Origin: Mactra quadrangularis
Lineage: Eukaryota > Mollusca > Bivalvia > Venerida > Mactridae
DNA: 64,000 nucleotides
Assembly: GCA_025267735.1 (NCBI GenBank)
Contig: CM046309.1
Span: forward strand, 35,687,202 to 35,751,201
Direction of reading: 5' to 3'
Positions 36,901 through 47,834 of this stretch are shown here, in pieces. Position numbers and translations under genes: made by a program. The notes under the pieces were generated by a model that worked only from the letters and a program-made list of their open reading frames with translations, searched no databases and was not told the origin of the DNA. Each line of letters starts with the position of its first letter. Position 1 is the first letter of the stretch.

Positions 36901-38194
36901 GTATAGAGGGTTGAACTAATTTTTATGATACTTATATATACTTTATTCAAAGACTTCAGCACAGAACAGTGCTTTTGGTCATAGAACATAATTATTTACA
37001 TTCTCGAGCGAGAAAATAAAAATATATTTTTTTGTAAAAACTGTCAAAATTAAGGTAAGAGAAAATCCATAGAACACATGATCAATTTGTTGTGACCTAA
37101 TGTGTGATTTGTTTTTGAATTGATTTTAATCAATATTGGAGAAATTAATTAATAGTTGGACCTGTAATCATTTGATGGCTAGTTCCAAGTTGGTTCAAAT
37201 TCACATCCATACTTTACCTCTTCATTATTTCCTTGAGCAATGAAGTACTAGCTTAGCACTGAGAGTGAATAATCTAAGTTGTTAGAACTTGGGGCCCAAT
37301 TTTAGATTTAAATCCTTCTACATGTATATTGTATTGTCAAATAATAGTAAGATTATTGATTATATGCTGTGTTGTTTTACAACCAAGCTTAACTAAATGT
37401 AAAGTTCTGTACATGGTAATGTACATGCTGTCTGTACTTATCCTACCTTAAGTTTTTTTGTCCTTTCTACATCATTGGTAATGACATTTAGAACTTTCTC
37501 TGAGTAATGTATTGAAGGAGGGGTCCAACTCAGATAACAGACTCTATAATCAATATCTTGATATTGTTTTGCTGAGTGGGTAGTGTTTTGTTTGTCTAAA
37601 TGTGATAATTGTGTTTATATGCATTGATGCTATTACACATTGGGCTATTGCATGATGTTTGTTCTGGATCTAGAAAAGAAATAAAAGTGGTTGGAGAGAT
37701 AATGCAGTCAAAATGTTTGAAATATATTAAAGAATTTGGTTACACCATTTTTATCCCTTTCCTTAAGCCAATCTGGTAACAGTGACAATGTCCAGCTCAG
37801 CCCTTGACATGATCATTAGAAATTACTTGGTGCCAATCTCTGTTTTACTAAGAGATTTGTTAACATATGTTTAAATGATACCAAGCTAGGGATCTCATCT
37901 AATGTGACTAAGTGGCTGCTTCATACTGATACAGTTATATAGTGATTGACTGCTAGTAGCTAAATGTAGTAGTTTTCCGAGGAAATCCTAGCATAATGTA
38001 GGTTTTCCAAGGTAGTTTGATGCCAAGATACCAATCCTACATCAGAATTTACGAATACTTACTATGATTTATATTTTTCAGGCAATCATCCATCAAAGGC
38101 TGATGTAATAACAAATGAAGAGAATGTTATGTTAGGACATCGATCACAGACGTCTGACAGTGAGAGTGATGGGCAAATTACTGTCAAAGCTTGA
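18916..38194 (+). CDS. cry: cryptochrome, vertebrate/repressor type (complete, 12 exons, 564 aa)
   Basis: Coding exons: 18916-19094, 24128-24236, 27384-27526, 28343-28527, 29242-29330, 32056-32196, 33343-33513, 34062-34202, 34888-35039, 35801-36003, 36633-36701 and 38082-38194. All have GT-AG borders and the phases join to 1695 nt. The N-terminus [13 protein letters not shown] and GINRWRFLLQ open the photolyase-like alpha/beta domain. The FAD-binding half carries [31 protein letters not shown] and [19 protein letters not shown]400, opposite the flavin N5, is Asn as in vertebrate-type CRY and (6-4) photolyase, not Cys as in the Drosophila-type photoreceptor. The SCSSFFQQF segment and [11 protein letters not shown] favour CRY over (6-4) photolyase. 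A 60-residue low-complexity tail (505-564), rich in Ser, Asp and Glu, follows. The family is known to repress CLOCK:BMAL1 in the nucleus with PERIOD. That role is inferred here. Confidence 0.97.
20760..20960 (+). mobile_element. SINE family B, diverged 3' body (cry intron 1)
   Basis: It retains CTTGTGGAAGGGTAGATGAG, GTACAGGAAAGTTAAGTTAG and the tail GTGTTGACATGGCATTAAA of family B, but no clear tRNA head. Confidence 0.7.
21564..21778. mobile_element. MITE family 2, copy a (TIR GGCCACAACAAGTTGAT)
   Basis: A 215-bp element in cry intron 1. It begins GGCCACAACAAGTTGATGAT and ends with ACACATTATCTTGTGGCC, inverted copies of each other; the match continues inward as GTTCTATGGATTT / aatctatagaac. 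Relatives are at 33622-33770 (one end) and 36802-37097. Confidence 0.85.
21890..22085. repeat. dispersed repeat R4, copy a (cry intron 1)
   Basis: TATATAACAGGGGCCATTTA ... CCCCTCTTGAAATT ... GTGTTCTATATAAAAAAGGG ... CCCCTTCCCC recurs at 58735-58925 in a CTP synthase intron, with similar length and order. No terminal symmetry or coding content seen. Confidence 0.7.
22866..23140. mobile_element. AGGGGTGGATCCAG-type element with poly-G/poly-C ends (cry intron 1)
   Basis: It starts CAGGGGTGGATCCAGCATTT, followed by a G17-18 run near 22923. It ends with GGGGGTCTGGACCCCCC and a C12 run near 23122. The G-rich left end and C-rich right end make it a foldback. Exact borders are uncertain. Confidence 0.55.
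24352..24549. mobile_element. hAT-like MITE (TIR CAGGCCTCGAAATTAA), cry intron 2
   Basis: A 198-bp element from CAGGCCTCGAAATTAAC to TTAAATTTGAGCCCTG, which are inverted ends. The 8-mers GAAAATGG (24344-24351) and GAACATGG (24550-24557) flank it, a target duplication differing at one base. The interior is rich in CTCGC/GCGAG. A longer relative lies at 29394-29724. Confidence 0.8.
26465..26559. mobile_element. palindromic MITE, cry intron 2
   Basis: GTAGCACATGCATTAACCCC at the left is mirrored by GGAGTTAATATATGTGCCAC at the right. The interior TTTAAATACTCACTGCAGTA resembles the arm of the larger foldback at 32634-32880, so the two are probably one family. Confidence 0.7.
27066..27345 (+). mobile_element. 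tRNA-derived SINE (family B), cry intron 2
   Basis: The head has A box TAGCGCAGTTGGTA and B-box-like GGTTAGAATCG. The body has CATGAAAATTTGACAATAAT, TTTTCCTCCATTAATAA, TTGTGGAAGGGTAAGTGAGC and AGACAAGGGTCCAGGAAAGC; the tail is GTGTTGACATGGCCTTAAA plus an A-rich end. It ends ~40 nt before cry exon 3. Confidence 0.88.
28560..28904. mobile_element. hAT-like element (TIR AGGGGTGTAACGGT), cry intron 4
   Basis: The left end is TAAGGGTGTAACGGTTAACC, with ATACCGG just inside. The right end is TTACCGTACTGTTACACCCC TA, its complement. The flanks show only a weak possible target duplication. A solo right end with the same ACTGTTACACCCCTA lies at about 32008-32027 in intron 5. Confidence 0.7.
29394..29724. 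mobile_element. hAT-like MITE related to 24352-24549, cry intron 5
   Basis: It begins CTGGGCTTGAATTTAAGC and ends TTGAATTCGAGCCCTG. It shares the GCGAG-rich interior (ATGCGAGTAAAA, CAACTCGCAAAAATTTGC) with the intron 2 copy. I saw no clean target duplication. Confidence 0.6.
30500..30740 (-). mobile_element. tRNA-derived SINE with a different head, cry intron 5
   Basis: On the minus strand a tRNA-like head (GTGGTGTAGTGGTTAACATG) is followed by CTTGTGGTAGGGTAAGTTAG, GTGTCCAGGAAACC, GACCTAAATGTGTTGAATATG and an (AAC)n-rich tail. The 3' body matches family B but the head is another tRNA type, and the TTTTCCTCCATT segment is missing. Confidence 0.75.
32634..32880. mobile_element. ~250-bp foldback element, cry intron 6
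   Basis: The left arm (GCTGATTTAAATACTAACTT ... CTTCTGCACTCACCATC) is mirrored by the right arm (GATCGTGAGTACAGAAGTAA ... AATATTCAAATCAGCTAGG). GTGGAGTTAATGTATGCGCCAC in the centre is shared with the palindrome at 26465-26559. Confidence 0.75.
33622..33770. mobile_element. MITE family 2, partial copy, cry intron 7
   Basis: It begins GGCCACAACAAGTTGATCAT, then TTCTATGGATTTGCTTGCAC and the internal GATGGTTTTTACAAAAAAAA, in the order of the family 2 element read from its other end. The far terminus is missing. Confidence 0.65.
35019..35228 (+). repeat. tandem triplication of the exon 9 end and its splice donor
   Basis: The last 21 nt of cry exon 9 and its donor (…GGAGATTTTATCAG|GTATAT) are repeated downstream in the intron. 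Units start at 35019, 35104 and 35187 (85 and 83 nt apart), and GT donors fall at 35040, 35125 and 35208. The two intronic units are more alike than either is to the first. Use of the second or third donor would bring in an in-frame TAA shortly after the normal junction. Confidence 0.92.
36018..36276. mobile_element. MITE family 3, copy a (AGCCGGATTT ... AAATCCGGCT), cry intron 10
   Basis: It starts AGCCGCATTTTTCAACG only 14 nt after the exon 10 donor. It has the family middle (GTCATTAACAATTG, TTTCTGCCATTTATTGTCAG) and ends at AAATCCGGCTTTAATGTGG, followed by the small AATGTGG/CCACATT hairpin and TTACATTTCTTG. Three other copies are in this window. Confidence 0.85.
36802..37097. mobile_element. 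MITE family 2, copy with internal insertion, cry intron 11
   Basis: The ends GGCCTCAACAAAATGATGAT and ATGATCAATTTGTTGTGACC are inverted copies of family 2 termini. About 80 nt in the middle (near 36930-37010) are absent from copy a, which explains the extra length. Confidence 0.8.
37152..37290 (+). mobile_element. SINE family A, degenerate copy, cry intron 11
   Basis: TAGTTGGACCTGTAATCATTTG, AGTTGGTTCAAATTC and TAGCTTAGCACTGAGAGTGA align with the family A head and body, but the A box is lost. Confidence 0.6.
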
Positions 38195-39806
38195 ATTGAT
38201 AATATAACTCATTATCATCTTATTTGAACTAACGTCTCTTCATCTCATTCCTGTTAAATGTGATAATAAGTTTTCTATATTACCATGGTAACAGGATTGT
38301 GTGTTCTAATCTTTATTTTGAAAAGTGTGAAGAAAATATTGATAGAGTGACTGGAAGGAACTCTTCAATTTTAGGAGGAAGGAATGTGCTTGAACAATGA
38401 TCAGTTAACTCTTTGTGAGATTTTTAATAGAATTTAGGGGTTAGATCCCTTAAGGAGATGTTAAGGGGTGTTTTGAAATATGGAGATGCTTGTTATATTA
38501 ACTTTTAGGCAATTTGGTGAAATTGTTGGAACAAAGTGATCACATAGCTTAGGAGAAATAGGCAGACGGCTATCAATAAATGAAATAAACATGAATGATG
38601 TGTATATGACAGGAATGGAAGAAAGTTTCTAAATTTGATCGAATATGATGGATGTTGAAGCAAGGGTAATTTTATGAATCTATTGTATATATGTGTAAAT
38701 AGTAATTTTGTTCCAACTAAAAATATATGTTGAATACAATGTATATCAAAGATTGTGTCAAGTAGTGCTTGAACTAGTGGTTTTTCTAGAACTCAGAAAA
38801 GGGCAGGGTGGAAGAAAAAAGGGGCTAGGTGTTAAAGAGGGTTGATGTTTCAAAGTAATTATGTCTGTATATGGAAGAGCCAAAAAGAGCAGGGAGGAGA
38901 GAAAAAAGGTCAGGGTGTAGGGCCCTGCTTGCTAACCAGCTTGCTACAATCTTATTTGATGGACATTTTTAATTGTAAATGTGATTTTGTTGATAGAATT
39001 TAAATAATGTTGGAGGATGAGAAAGTATTTAAGTGGATATATGTATATTATAATTGTAATTTATGTTATCATGTGCTTAATTGTTATAGATTGTATTAAT
39101 AGTGTTGTGATATATTTTAAGTGATCTACTACATGGCATTTGTATGAATATTAATAATGTTGTTTGTATAAAAATGAGTATTTTAATCATCATCATCATC
39201 ATTTTCAATAATTGCTTTACTCTTTATAGAGTATAAATGTGATGGAAAATGTAAATAAAATATATATTTATGGTCAACTTCATTTAAGTCACTCTATCTA
39301 TTGCTTTATAGGTTTAAATTGATTGTTTTGTTAAAACTTACTTTGACTAGAAAGTCAGGTCACATTATGATGGTGAGTGTAAGATTGATCTTAATGCGAT
39401 TGATTTAGGATAGTACTGTAAATATGAAACTGTTCTTCTTTAGAGGGAATATGGATTTTACTCTTGTGTTTCTAAATTTACAATTTGCTGTATTGCTTGA
39501 CCTTTATTCAGAATGCTTTGGTCTTTTTTATCACAACTTGAAAGATGTTTAATTGATAGCTTAGTACTAATATAGCATTTATATTAACAGGTACTTGTGT
39601 TAGTGACAAACAATCTCAGTCATTTACGTCTGAAATGTACCATTTGCAACAAATAACAAAAAAGGTTGGGACCATTCGAACGTTATTATTTCCAAGCTGA
39701 TACAAACATATTGTATAAGATTTTGTTCATATTTTCAAGTAACATGTATGAATGCATGTGAGTGGGAGAATGAACGTTGGTGAACTGATTCCAATTGTTT
39801 TAACTA
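38195..39806 (+). other. cryptochrome 3' UTR and flank
   Basis: AT-rich non-coding sequence after the cry stop. An AATAAA at 39254-39259 with T/G-rich sequence after it is the best poly(A) signal. Another AATAAA occurs near 38575. A repeat containing TTTCTAGAACTCAGAAAA (about 38775-38925) is shared with 22550-22630 in cry intron 1. Confidence 0.5.
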
Positions 39807-41229
39807 CAGTCCAACCCCTCTTAAGCAGCCAGCCAAGGGAAACAGCCAAATTGGCTGCTTAAGCGGGGTGACCACTTAAGAGGGGGTTTGGCATTGAGAG
39901 AGGGGGGTCTGGAGGTAAAGTTTTAATGAAATAGAGTTGTTTTAATTGAAGTTGTATGCTTGTTTTATGCTTTACAAGACAAGGTCACGCAATAGACAGC
40001 AAATTATTTTTATTCTGTGTAATATTCTTCACTTCTGTTGAATAGATAAAAACTAAATACTTGCTGATATAATTATGTACGACCAAGTTGAGAAAAAAAA
40101 TCGGTAATTTAGTCGTTCAGACTAAATGCCGTAATAGTTAAAAAATACGAAAATGAAACTGTGAAATTTACGCAATTTATATGTCTGAGATGTGATAAAA
40201 CTCTTATTGACCAACAAATAATTTAATAACTAGTGCTTTGAAAACTGTGTATCATTGTTGGCCTCGTTTAAATAATTCGAATGTAGAACGCAGCCTATTT
40301 TCGGAAAATGCATTTTAACGTCCTCAATTTTGACCTTTCTTTGTTTAAAAATATTAATTATGAAAATTATTTCCTTACGAACAAATAGTTTCGGATGATC
40401 GTACTTTTTCAAAAATACATCTTCACATGTTATAAACATGTTCTATATGCACACTAAACTTATTTTCCGTCACATAAAATGTTTTGGCAATAATTCATCC
40501 CTCTTGCGAAGATTGAACGGTAATTTATTGGTTTTAAACAAGACCGGATAAATGTTAAATTGTTCATTGTATATTACGTATATATAATCCGTGTCACTCA
40601 GTTGATTATACACGCTAACAACTGTAAGATAGCTAATTATTGACTTTTAGAGCCTGTCACGACTAATTGATAAAATAATGTAGCGATTTCCTTTGTATTT
40701 ATAAGACACCGGTCATTGCAATTATGTCAATATACATGACCGCGGTGACCGCTTAGTAATAGATAATATTCGTAGGTGCGAAATACACAACAAGATCAAA
40801 CTATCGTTAAACTTTTATGTGCATTTTCTTAAGTGCTGTAATTATCGATTAGCAAACCGCGAAAGGTGTGTCTAAATTAACTGCTCTGATTGGCTTTCTC
40901 GATCATAAAGGGATTGCTTAGTTATGTTGCCATCGGCAACGTGATAAAGTTTATTCGATAACGTTGACATGTGTATTATGTATAACGACAAAAGATGACA
41001 CGCTCTGATATTTTTTTTCAATATACATAACGGTCAGACTCTCACGTGGCCGCTTACGCGGGGGAAAAATTTCGTTTGGGATGCAAAATGGCTGGCCGTT
41101 GGCTGGAGAACGGGGGTGACCGCTTAATAGGGGTGCATTATAGAGCGTTTTCGGACGGTCGCGGCATGAGCTGGCCGCTTACAGGGGGTGACCGCTTAAG
41201 AGGGGTGGCCGTTAGGAGGGGGTGGACTG
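39807..41229. mobile_element. pogo/Tigger-like non-autonomous element, 1.42 kb, TA target site
   Basis: The left end CAGTCCAACCCCTCTTAAGC and the right end ...GGAGGGGGTGGACTG are inverted copies, and TA flanks both sides (39805-39806, 41230-41231). Subterminal blocks repeat the CCGCTTAAGAGGGG / GTGACCGCTTA motif several times, four or more at the right end. TA duplication and CAGT-CCCC-TTAAGC ends are typical of pogo/Tigger elements in the Tc1/mariner group. The interior has no recognisable transposase. Confidence 0.82.
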
Positions 41230-41344
41230 TATGTAAAGTTTCAAGTGTATAAGGCTATATCTGAAGATATATAACTAGACAAAATAATTATTAATATAGT
41301 GGGAAGAATCATTGCTAACACTTAAATGAAATACACACTTCTGT

Positions 41345-41584
41345 CGTGCTTTTCACAAAAATTGTTACGAAAAAAGTCTTTTTAAGTCAAAAGCAAGAAA
41401 CATTAGTAATTCGCTCATTTTTTGGCTAATCAGTTCTAAATATTATACAAATTGTGTAGAATTGTGTATACCTTTTGAATATCATATAATAGTTATGCTT
41501 ATTATCCATCTGACTTTGAAGTGCTTATTATATAAAACTGACTTACAAAGATTTTTTTTCGTAAGAATTTTTGTGAAAAGCACC
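41345..41584. mobile_element. MITE family 1, copy b
   Basis: GTGCTTTTCACAAAAATTG at the left and GAATTTTTGTGAAAAGCACC at the right. The interior is nearly identical to copy a over AATTGTGTAGAATTGTGTAT and TCTGACTTTGAAGTGCTTAT, so the two are recent relatives. Confidence 0.88.
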
Positions 41585-42865
41585 ACCGACTTGTACTTTA
41601 TCTTTACTACACTAACAAGATGAATTCCTTATGTTCATAAACCAATCATAGATAGCCGAAAGGACTCAATCAATAAATAAAGTAAATTTCTTTTGAGCAA
41701 ATTTTTTCATGTAATATAAAATGCAGATACAGATTTCTACAATTTTTCTTTATGCCCCTGGTCATAATTATAAAAGACCAACATACATGTGTAGTTTATT
41801 TATATAAACTGTTTATATTTTACTAATTTAAGTCGTATGATATATCGAGTATAATTTTTTATGCATTTGAACTTTTACATCAATTCTCATACCCACCATT
41901 TATTACAAAAACAAAGGTGCCTTATTGTACATTTGATCCTGATTTAAGGCTTCATTGACCAACTTATTAATTTAAATTAACATATTGCTGCTTTTACATA
42001 TGTAAATATGTATTATTTTTCTAAATACTAGGTTTGTTCCATATAATAACTTTCTTTAACTTGCATCTGCTTTGATTCTAAGGATGATCACACTAAAAAG
42101 TTTACATGTACAATATTATTGTATCGTCTGAGGTCCTAATTTGGTCCTTGTCCTAATTTCGTCACCATTTTTGTTTTGGTTGAGATACTGCAAGATTTCA
42201 ACAGGTGCACATGAGCTGCCATGGGAAAAATGATACTATGCATAGAATTTAATGCTAGAGTGATTTCAAGTGCAAATAAGCAGTTGCAATTATCTATTTC
42301 CTCGTGTTTTTACTAATTACCTTTTAAATCCTTTGGGTGGCAAAATATGGACACTGGAGTATATATTATACCTCATTTGCATATGCCCTTCTATATTTAA
42401 TATAAGGTTATCCAGTCCATAAATTGCATATTAACTGGCTACCCTGTCCATAATTCATATATTGACTGTTTATGACGTCATCCATTTTTTAGCTGCACTT
42501 CGGGTCTTATACCTTCCTTAGTCTGACCAACCAGTCTGTAAACTTGCATATTGCCCTTAAGGCCATGTATTATTTGTTAAATATTGCATAATAAAATCAT
42601 ATTTGCTTTTGTAGTCTTATGACATGTTAATATTTATTAAACTTCAGTTTGCCTTTAAAATGGCATAATTGATATCTTTTATGTGCATATGAAAACTAAT
42701 CAGACAGTTAAATGCTCAGTTTATCAAAATCATTTTTCTTGCACTGTTCATGTTAGTAAACTATGTGCCCTCAATAATATTATTGTTTATGGTGTAAATA
42801 CTTGTATACATGTATAGAATGTTTGATAGAAAGTTTATGTTATGTGCCATGTCATTATCCTTTTT

Positions 42866-43122
42866 AGCCGGATTTTTCAACGAAAAAATTCGGGTCCGGT
42901 GTCGTTAACAATTGCGTTAAAAGTTTTTTCTTTTCCATACATTTCTGCCATTTATTGTCAGATCTTTCTTAAACTTCATACAATGATTACTTACCATGTG
43001 ATGAACAGAATTAGAAAGTAACCACAACTCTACCTGCCTTTATTTTGGATTATTTCCCTTTGTAATTTTTGCGCTAAAGTTTTTAAATCCGGCTTTAATG
43101 GGTTTCCACATTACATTTCTTG
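42866..43122. mobile_element. MITE family 3, copy b (intergenic)
   Basis: AGCCGGATTTTTCAACGAAA to AAATCCGGCTTTAATGGG, then TTACATTTCTTG. The middle matches copies a, c and d closely. Confidence 0.87.
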
Positions 43123-45974
43123 TTTCTTATTGTATACATGTAGTATGTGAAAAATATCTTGTTACATTTAGTTTACTTAGATTTCGCCTCTAATGTGATC
43201 AACTTTGCTTATATTAGCAGAGACTTTACAATGTGAAATATGCACGGCCATCTGTCTAAAGATTTTGAAAATTCTATTTATAATAATAAGAATGAACCCA
43301 AATTGAGCATTTTCTAATATATTTAATCACTTTGAGCCGATTTAAAATTTCTATAGGTAGTTGACAGCCCTAAATAGATCCGATTTTGATGAGATAAATG
43401 TGAAATGTAAAAGTATTCTCTTGTTTGCATTCCATGCAGGACATGTTGCTTTTGTTTTGTGCCATCTTTAGTTATTTAGTAATACTATGATGTTGCAATG
43501 TTTCCTACTTTCTCATACTTGGTGAAAAGGAGAGAGTTGTTATATAACATTACCTTACTTTCCTTCGTTCTCACACTTACTGAGTGTTTTTATTCTATAT
43601 AACATTTTCACTCTTTGACCTTGACCTTTGTGTTGTTTATATGTTGTTATTTATGTTCTCTTTATGTTATTGCTATTTTTCTTAACTTTTAAACTGATCG
43701 TGGTTGCTGATAATCAAATACCAAAGGAAGGTACAATTTTTTTATATGTTGTTTTTATTATCAATTTATTTATTAATATTATTAATCTTTTGTGTTTCTT
43801 CTAGTTTTTTTTTCAAAAATGACCTGTTTATTAAATTTAGCTTTAGAAATACCAAATCCAAAAAGGAAAAACAATACAATTGGCGAACAAGTTTAAACTG
43901 TTATGTGCTTTATTTTCAATATTTCTACCAAGTCCAACGTCTGACACCCAGGGTTGATAATCATAATCTACAAATGTTAATGATCCAGCTGTGGGTATTC
44001 AATGAAAACCAAGTCTAGAAATGATTTCATAATCGTTTCTTTGTGTTAATTAGTCAAATGCTAAATATTGCTTGTACTGTCTCAATTGTTATAAAAACTT
44101 TATCATTCCTAAGTGTGTAAAAGTATGTTTTAATATTGATGAGCGGACTATCACTTATCTATTACTTTCAAATAAAGGTTCTTTATTGAACTAATCCAAC
44201 TACATGTAGTTCTCACTCTAAAAACATAACATTTTTAAGTAGTTGCATGAACTTGCATTTTGTATTTACTACTATTTAGTAAATATTAGAATAAATATTA
44301 GATTGATTATTATTCAAACATTTAAACTAACCTGCTTTCCACAATCAATTGTCAGCCCATCACTAATATATGTGTACATGTATACATGTCGATATTATGC
44401 TTGTATGATGATTTTATTTGCAGATATGATTACATAATGAGTATATTTCAATGCTTTGTACTTGTATATTACATGAGTGAAAACAATGCACTGTTTATAC
44501 TTGTATTTTGAGTTTCAATTTCATCATTTACAGCAACTTAAATTTGTAACTTTAAAGTCTTTTTGTACTGAAGGGTCAGCACATGAGTAATCTAATTATA
44601 TGTAAGCAAAAATGGATGTAGACTAGTTTTGCACTGACTTGTGGTCATTTATAATAACATGGTATACAGTAGCAAAATGAGTGGAAAATTAAATTTTTAT
44701 TTTGTTCATATATGTTTCATGTTCATGTGCAGCTGTGTTTTATGACTTTTATGTTACATTTATTATTATGTTTTTACTTTCTCAATATAATTCATGTTGT
44801 ATATAATACATCATTTATTCCGTAAAAAAATATTCTATCATTTTTTGCCCATTGCATTCTTTTTGTCATTTTTCACATTTCATTAGATTTTGCTATTTAT
44901 TTTCACATCTTGTAGGATTTAAACATTGCTACATTAATCAAACTACATTAATCAAAAATAAGTCTGTTTGATTCCCTGTTTAAAAAAGAATGAGCCATTT
45001 ACATTAACATTTTTTCAGCTCTATAGGGCTAAAGACAAAATATGATTTGAAATTTATGTGACCTGGGATGAGTTGCCTAAGCATATCGCATGTATCGCTT
45101 CGTGCCCTGGTACTCTTCTTACAACAAAAGGAATAAGTGTTTGATATCCAAATAAGGGTACCAAGGCATAAAGTAATACGCTTGGGCAACTTGCCCGTGA
45201 TAACCCTTCTATTCTGGTTATTGGACTGTATATTGATGAGATATTTATTACTTGGACCTTGTTTTATAAGGTTAATGCAGTCAGAAGATATTTTAAGTTT
45301 TCAAATTGCAGCACTTAAGTAGACTATTGCACTATATTCTCAGTAAAGCAATGAGAACTATCATACATGTTAAAATGGTGCAAATATATAGATATATATG
45401 TTAAGATGTAAAGGCAATCAGTCTAGATTTTCATGTTAAAGGTAATAAAATTACTTTCATTATATGTGTGTGTCATTATTATTGATGTATATTTTAATTG
45501 AAATTGTTTTCCATAAATAAAAAAGTGAGTTCTATTATTAGTTATGTTATCAATCAATGTCTAGGAATAGACATCATTTCCATTGAAATCTCTGGTCATC
45601 AACTTAAACTTGAATGAAGAAAAAATATGAACAAAGGTCATGCAATTAGCACATTGCTTTCACCTGACTGAGTAATGTTAAAATGACTAAGGTTGTTCAT
45701 ATCACGAGGCTGAAGACTGCCAATATAAACAACCCTTATAAGGATCTATATGTAAGACATCACTTATGCAACTGCCCACATGATTATAGTAGGAGCAGGA
45801 ATGGCCATAGAAATTATTTCATTACACAACCATTGGTAACTTTAATTTCAATGAACTTATGGGGTTGGATCCACTCTATATCAACACAAATAATGGTCAC
45901 TTAATGATGGCCATCTCACCTTACCTTGTTTTCCTAGACCATTTTCTTTTCTTTCACAATGTCAACAACTTCAT
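43123..45974. other. intergenic, no gene seen
   Basis: No supported exon. The longest frames are hydrophobic, T-rich and without motifs. A short frame at 43847-43896 after TTTAG reads like a basic tail (PKRK) but has no support (see rejected items). Confidence 0.5.
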
Positions 45975-46125
45975 ATACATGTACAATGGCATGTACCTCA
46001 TAAATGGAGGAAAATCAACAATATAGTTGATTTTCATAGGATATAACCAGGCCAACGAGATTTCAAACTAGCAATCCCTTTGGGACACTGAATCAAAAAT
46101 CCTAGTAATGTATAGAAACTGGTGA
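45975..46125 (-). mobile_element. SINE family B, degenerate minus-strand fragment
   Basis: Plus-strand TACCTCATAAATGGAGGAAAATC ... GATTTTCATAGGATATAACC, ... CCCTTTGGGACACTGAATC ... correspond to the complement of the family B head and body seen at 13410-13705. Confidence 0.6.
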
Positions 46126-47834
46126 AAGAAAAATGAAAACAAGGCATTCACTCATTACAGACAGTTCAAAACTACAGTATTTTTTTCAGGAATTTAATGT
46201 TATACAAGAACAAATGAATCACAATGATGGATATGCTTAGTCATTATAAAGAAAATATATTTACATAATTTTTTATCTTACATAAGCATTATACAAATTT
46301 AATAATATGTCATCCATTATGATCCAGCACAGTGTATATGTCATTTCAAATGTGATTAAAGAGATATTATTATACCTCACATGATTTGTCTACTATAAGC
46401 CTATTGTGACATCACCAGGCAACAATCTGTAATTGCACCCTCTTGACATTACCTATCGGCCTGCTGGACATCAGTCACATCACCTATCGGCTCGTTTAAA
46501 GCCATGGATACCACTGCATTGGAGTTTGCTAAATACCAGGACCCGAGTTTTAGCCATTTAATTTCAATTACATCCCTTTGCTTTTTACCAAACAACAAAT
46601 TACATATCACATCCAACAGAGGATGACAGAAAAGAATGCTCACCCTCGACTAGTGATGTAAACCTCGGCTAAAGCCTCGGTTGACATTACTTGTCTCCGG
46701 TGAACATTCTGTTATATCACCCTCTGAAGGATGGGATATTTATATAATGTTACATATACATGTATATTAATGTGTTTTTAGTTTTTATCATTTCTAAGCA
46801 CCAAGTACAGTTTAGTTTAGACTGTAAATAAGTGTTATCCAATTAACATTTCTGTACATTAGATTTCACTTCATAAGTCAATGGGAATAACAGACCAGTA
46901 TTATTACGATCACTATAAGACTCATACATAGAATTTAAATGACATTAATACTGACTGGCATGAAATATATTTTGGGAGGCTTAATTCACTGGTTTGATTA
47001 TTGCCAGAAAGTCATCTCACCACTTCAAGTCTTAACATATCAAGGGAAGCAGGGAAATCTCTGTCTTTCAGACACAATCCTAGTCAAAGATTCTGAAGAT
47101 GAATTTATTTACCATAACAAGGGCTTGACGGAAAACTGTCGTAGCTCATATTTTCAACATTTTCAGAAGAATCAAATAACGGTTCAACATTTTTCTCTCA
47201 TATTATTCTGAAATTATTTTTTGATATGTGGGTAAGAAATAACATGTCTTATGCAATTACACTGTGTTAAAAAACTTTATTGTGAATTTACAAGCTTTTT
47301 TTACTAACAACAGTTTTTCACTGAAATTGGGAGTTATTCCTAATATTGAACTAAGTAAATTTATGTACTTTATGAGTGGAATATTTTAATGAAATTTGGT
47401 AGGAACACATATTTGGCATTTCTAAGGTCAAATTTATCAAAAAGTCATTTTTGAAGAAAATGTTAGTTATGACAGTTTTCCGTCAATTACAATTTACTCT
47501 GAATAAATGATAAAAGACACATACAATAAATTTACAACAATTTATTTTTGAATATGCAAATAGTGTAATATATACATTTTACATCAATGTCACTTTTATT
47601 GTACAATATTCTCACATATTTTATCTTTATATAAAACATGGCTGCAAAAATACATTGTAGCTTGACTCTTCACTCTGTACGGAAAATACAAAATTAATAA
47701 ATTTTCATTAATCTTAGTAATGCCACTATCAACGGAGGTACATAATCATGTATTTTGATTTTATTTCACTAATTAAAAGCTGATTATAAGGGTGGCTTAC
47801 ACATTTAAGGAGTTCAATGAAGATAGAAACCAGT
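46126..47834. other. intergenic, unidentified repeat-like block
   Basis: Between about 46440 and 46735 are higher-GC phrases with internal repetition: CACCTATCGGC twice, and CCTCGGCTAAAGCCTCGG as a near-palindrome. This suggests an unclassified mobile element. A 90-codon frame at 46939-47211 has no recognisable domain. I assign no gene. Confidence 0.35.

Noticed and set aside
40230..40439. minus-strand frame inside the pogo-like element as a transposase fragment
   Set aside because: No DDE, helix-turn-helix or CENP-B-like pattern is visible and the frame is short.
41046..41252. arginine/glycine-rich frame at the right end of the 39807-41229 element
   Set aside because: It is the translation of GC-rich subterminal repeats and runs across the transposon border.
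43847..43896. possible alternative last cryptochrome exon (basic PKRK tail after TTTAG, phase-compatible)
   Set aside because: It lies 5.7 kb past the cry stop and beyond its likely poly(A) signal, with a weak acceptor; nothing but phase and a PKRK string supports it.
46939..47211. 90-codon plus-strand frame downstream of the unclassified repeat block
   Set aside because: No recognisable domain, no clear splice or promoter context; length is within chance for this composition.
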